The notes beneath the pieces were generated by a model that worked only from the letters and a program-made list of their open reading frames with translations, did no database searches and was not told the DNA's origin. This document shows, piece by piece, positions 4,759 through 5,275 of a stretch of DNA of 5,275 nt. Within the stretch, counting starts at the first letter, position 1. Each line of letters begins with the position of its first letter. A program made the position numbers and the translations under genes. The DNA comes from QQUD01 sp039029915 (lineage in GTDB: Bacteria; Chloroflexota; Anaerolineae; Promineifilales; Promineifilaceae): contig JBCCFD010000516.1 in assembly GCA_039029915.1 (NCBI GenBank), positions 1 through 5,275 on the forward strand. The letters run 5' to 3'.

Positions 4759-5275
4759 ATGAAACACGATGTCCGTCCTCATGCCAGTCATCCCCGTTGT
4801 TATAAATGTGGTAGTTCTGATATTGTCCAACTGTGCCACCATTGCACAGTTGCCATGTGCGAGGCGCATTCTCAAAGAGAAATCCCACGAGTGCTGTTTG
4901 GAAAATATCGTGATTACGCTGGATTAGGGTTAGAAAATAATGACTCTAAAGCCTTTGGTGCTCACTGTGATGATTGCCTCCATTTTACGTTTCATATGGA
5001 TAAATGGGTCGTTGGTTTTTTATATGGCTTCGCCCTAATCTTGTTTTTGTTCAGCTTTTTACCAGTGGAAATGCCAATGTTACTACGTGGCGTTTTGCGA
5101 TTGATCGTTGTTGGGGTGGCTCTGATATTTTTCCCATTTTGGTTGCGAAACAAGATTACCCAGCCGCGTCATCGCCCTAAAATCCCCTTGATCGGCATGA
5201 TTCAAAAAATAGCTATTGAAGAAACCATCAATGGAGCGATAGAACTGAATCAATTTGGAGAATATGAATCAACGA
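4759..5275 (+). CDS. Membrane protein with N-terminal B-box-like zinc module, 3' end cut by window
   Basis: 172 residues are visible and the frame is open at the right edge. Residues 14-37 carry C14-x2-C17-x8-C26-x2-C29-x4-C34-x2-H37, the spacing of the first six ligands of a B-box-type zinc finger. The last B-box ligand pair is not found close by, but H69, C70, C73, H75 and H79 form a second metal-ligand cluster. Two hydrophobic segments follow, about 83-103 (WVVGFLYGFALILFLFSFLP) and about 107-129 (containing VVGVALIFFPFWL), then a basic stretch (RNKITQPRHRPK) and the start of a further domain (KIAIEETINGAIELNQFGEY). By the positive-inside rule, both ends are probably cytoplasmic. B-boxes usually mediate protein-protein contacts. 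The ATG has GAGGT about 6 nt upstream, made partly from the stop codon of the preceding gene, so the two genes are likely translationally coupled. Confidence 0.85.
   Translation, partial: MKHDVRPHASHPRCYKCGSSDIVQLCHHCTVAMCEAHSQREIPRVLFGKYRDYAGLGLENNDSKAFGAHCDDCLHFTFHMDKWVVGFLYGFALILFLFSFLPVEMPMLLRGVLRLIVVGVALIFFPFWLRNKITQPRHRPKIPLIGMIQKIAIEETINGAIELNQFGEYEST

Overview
The window looks like a piece of a mid-GC bacterial chromosome, most likely from Chloroflexota (Anaerolineae-like). This is an inference. The main clue is the Thr/Pro/Val-rich linker behind the lipobox of the first protein, together with its parvulin domain ending in ERDPQHPIP; both are typical of lipoproteins from that phylum. 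The DUF1684 and RidA-like genes are widespread and say little about taxonomy. No mobile-element gene, rRNA, tRNA or CRISPR array was seen.

Layout. (1) 1-895, minus strand: 5' part of a SurA/PrsA-type parvulin lipoprotein gene that runs off the left edge. Both histidines of the parvulin fold appear to be tyrosine. (2) 896-1248: a non-coding stretch packed with hairpins. Five inverted repeats of 46-53 bp lie almost end to end, with 5-6 bp gaps except for one 71-bp interruption. The arms of at least three are related to one another and differ by paired, compensatory changes. (3) 1249-1443, minus strand: a 64-residue protein with two membrane segments. A sixth hairpin (1483-1539) with an extended -10-like box in its loop lies upstream. 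(4) 1768-2172, plus strand: a RidA/YjgF-family protein lacking the usual substrate-binding arginine. (5) 2172-2216: a hairpin filling the whole gap between two convergent stop codons. (6) 2217-3059, minus strand: a DUF1684 protein. (7) 3060-3355: a divergent intergenic region with repeated TTTTGGAAA boxes and a TTTCCGGAAA palindrome. (8) 3356-4750 and 4759 to the right edge, plus strand: a tight two-gene operon encoding a 464-residue soluble protein I do not recognise and a membrane protein with an N-terminal B-box-like zinc-binding module.

The first four genes are probably independent housekeeping or stress functions: envelope protein folding, a small membrane protein, a Rid-family protein and DUF1684. 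Only the right-hand pair looks like a functional unit. The stop of the first gene overlaps the ribosome-binding site of the second, so translational coupling and a joint function at the membrane are plausible, but nothing in the sequence identifies that function.

The signals least explained by ordinary annotation are the covarying hairpin array at 912-1248, the palindromic octamer ACGGCCGT occurring four times in unrelated codon contexts, and the unknown/B-box gene pair.
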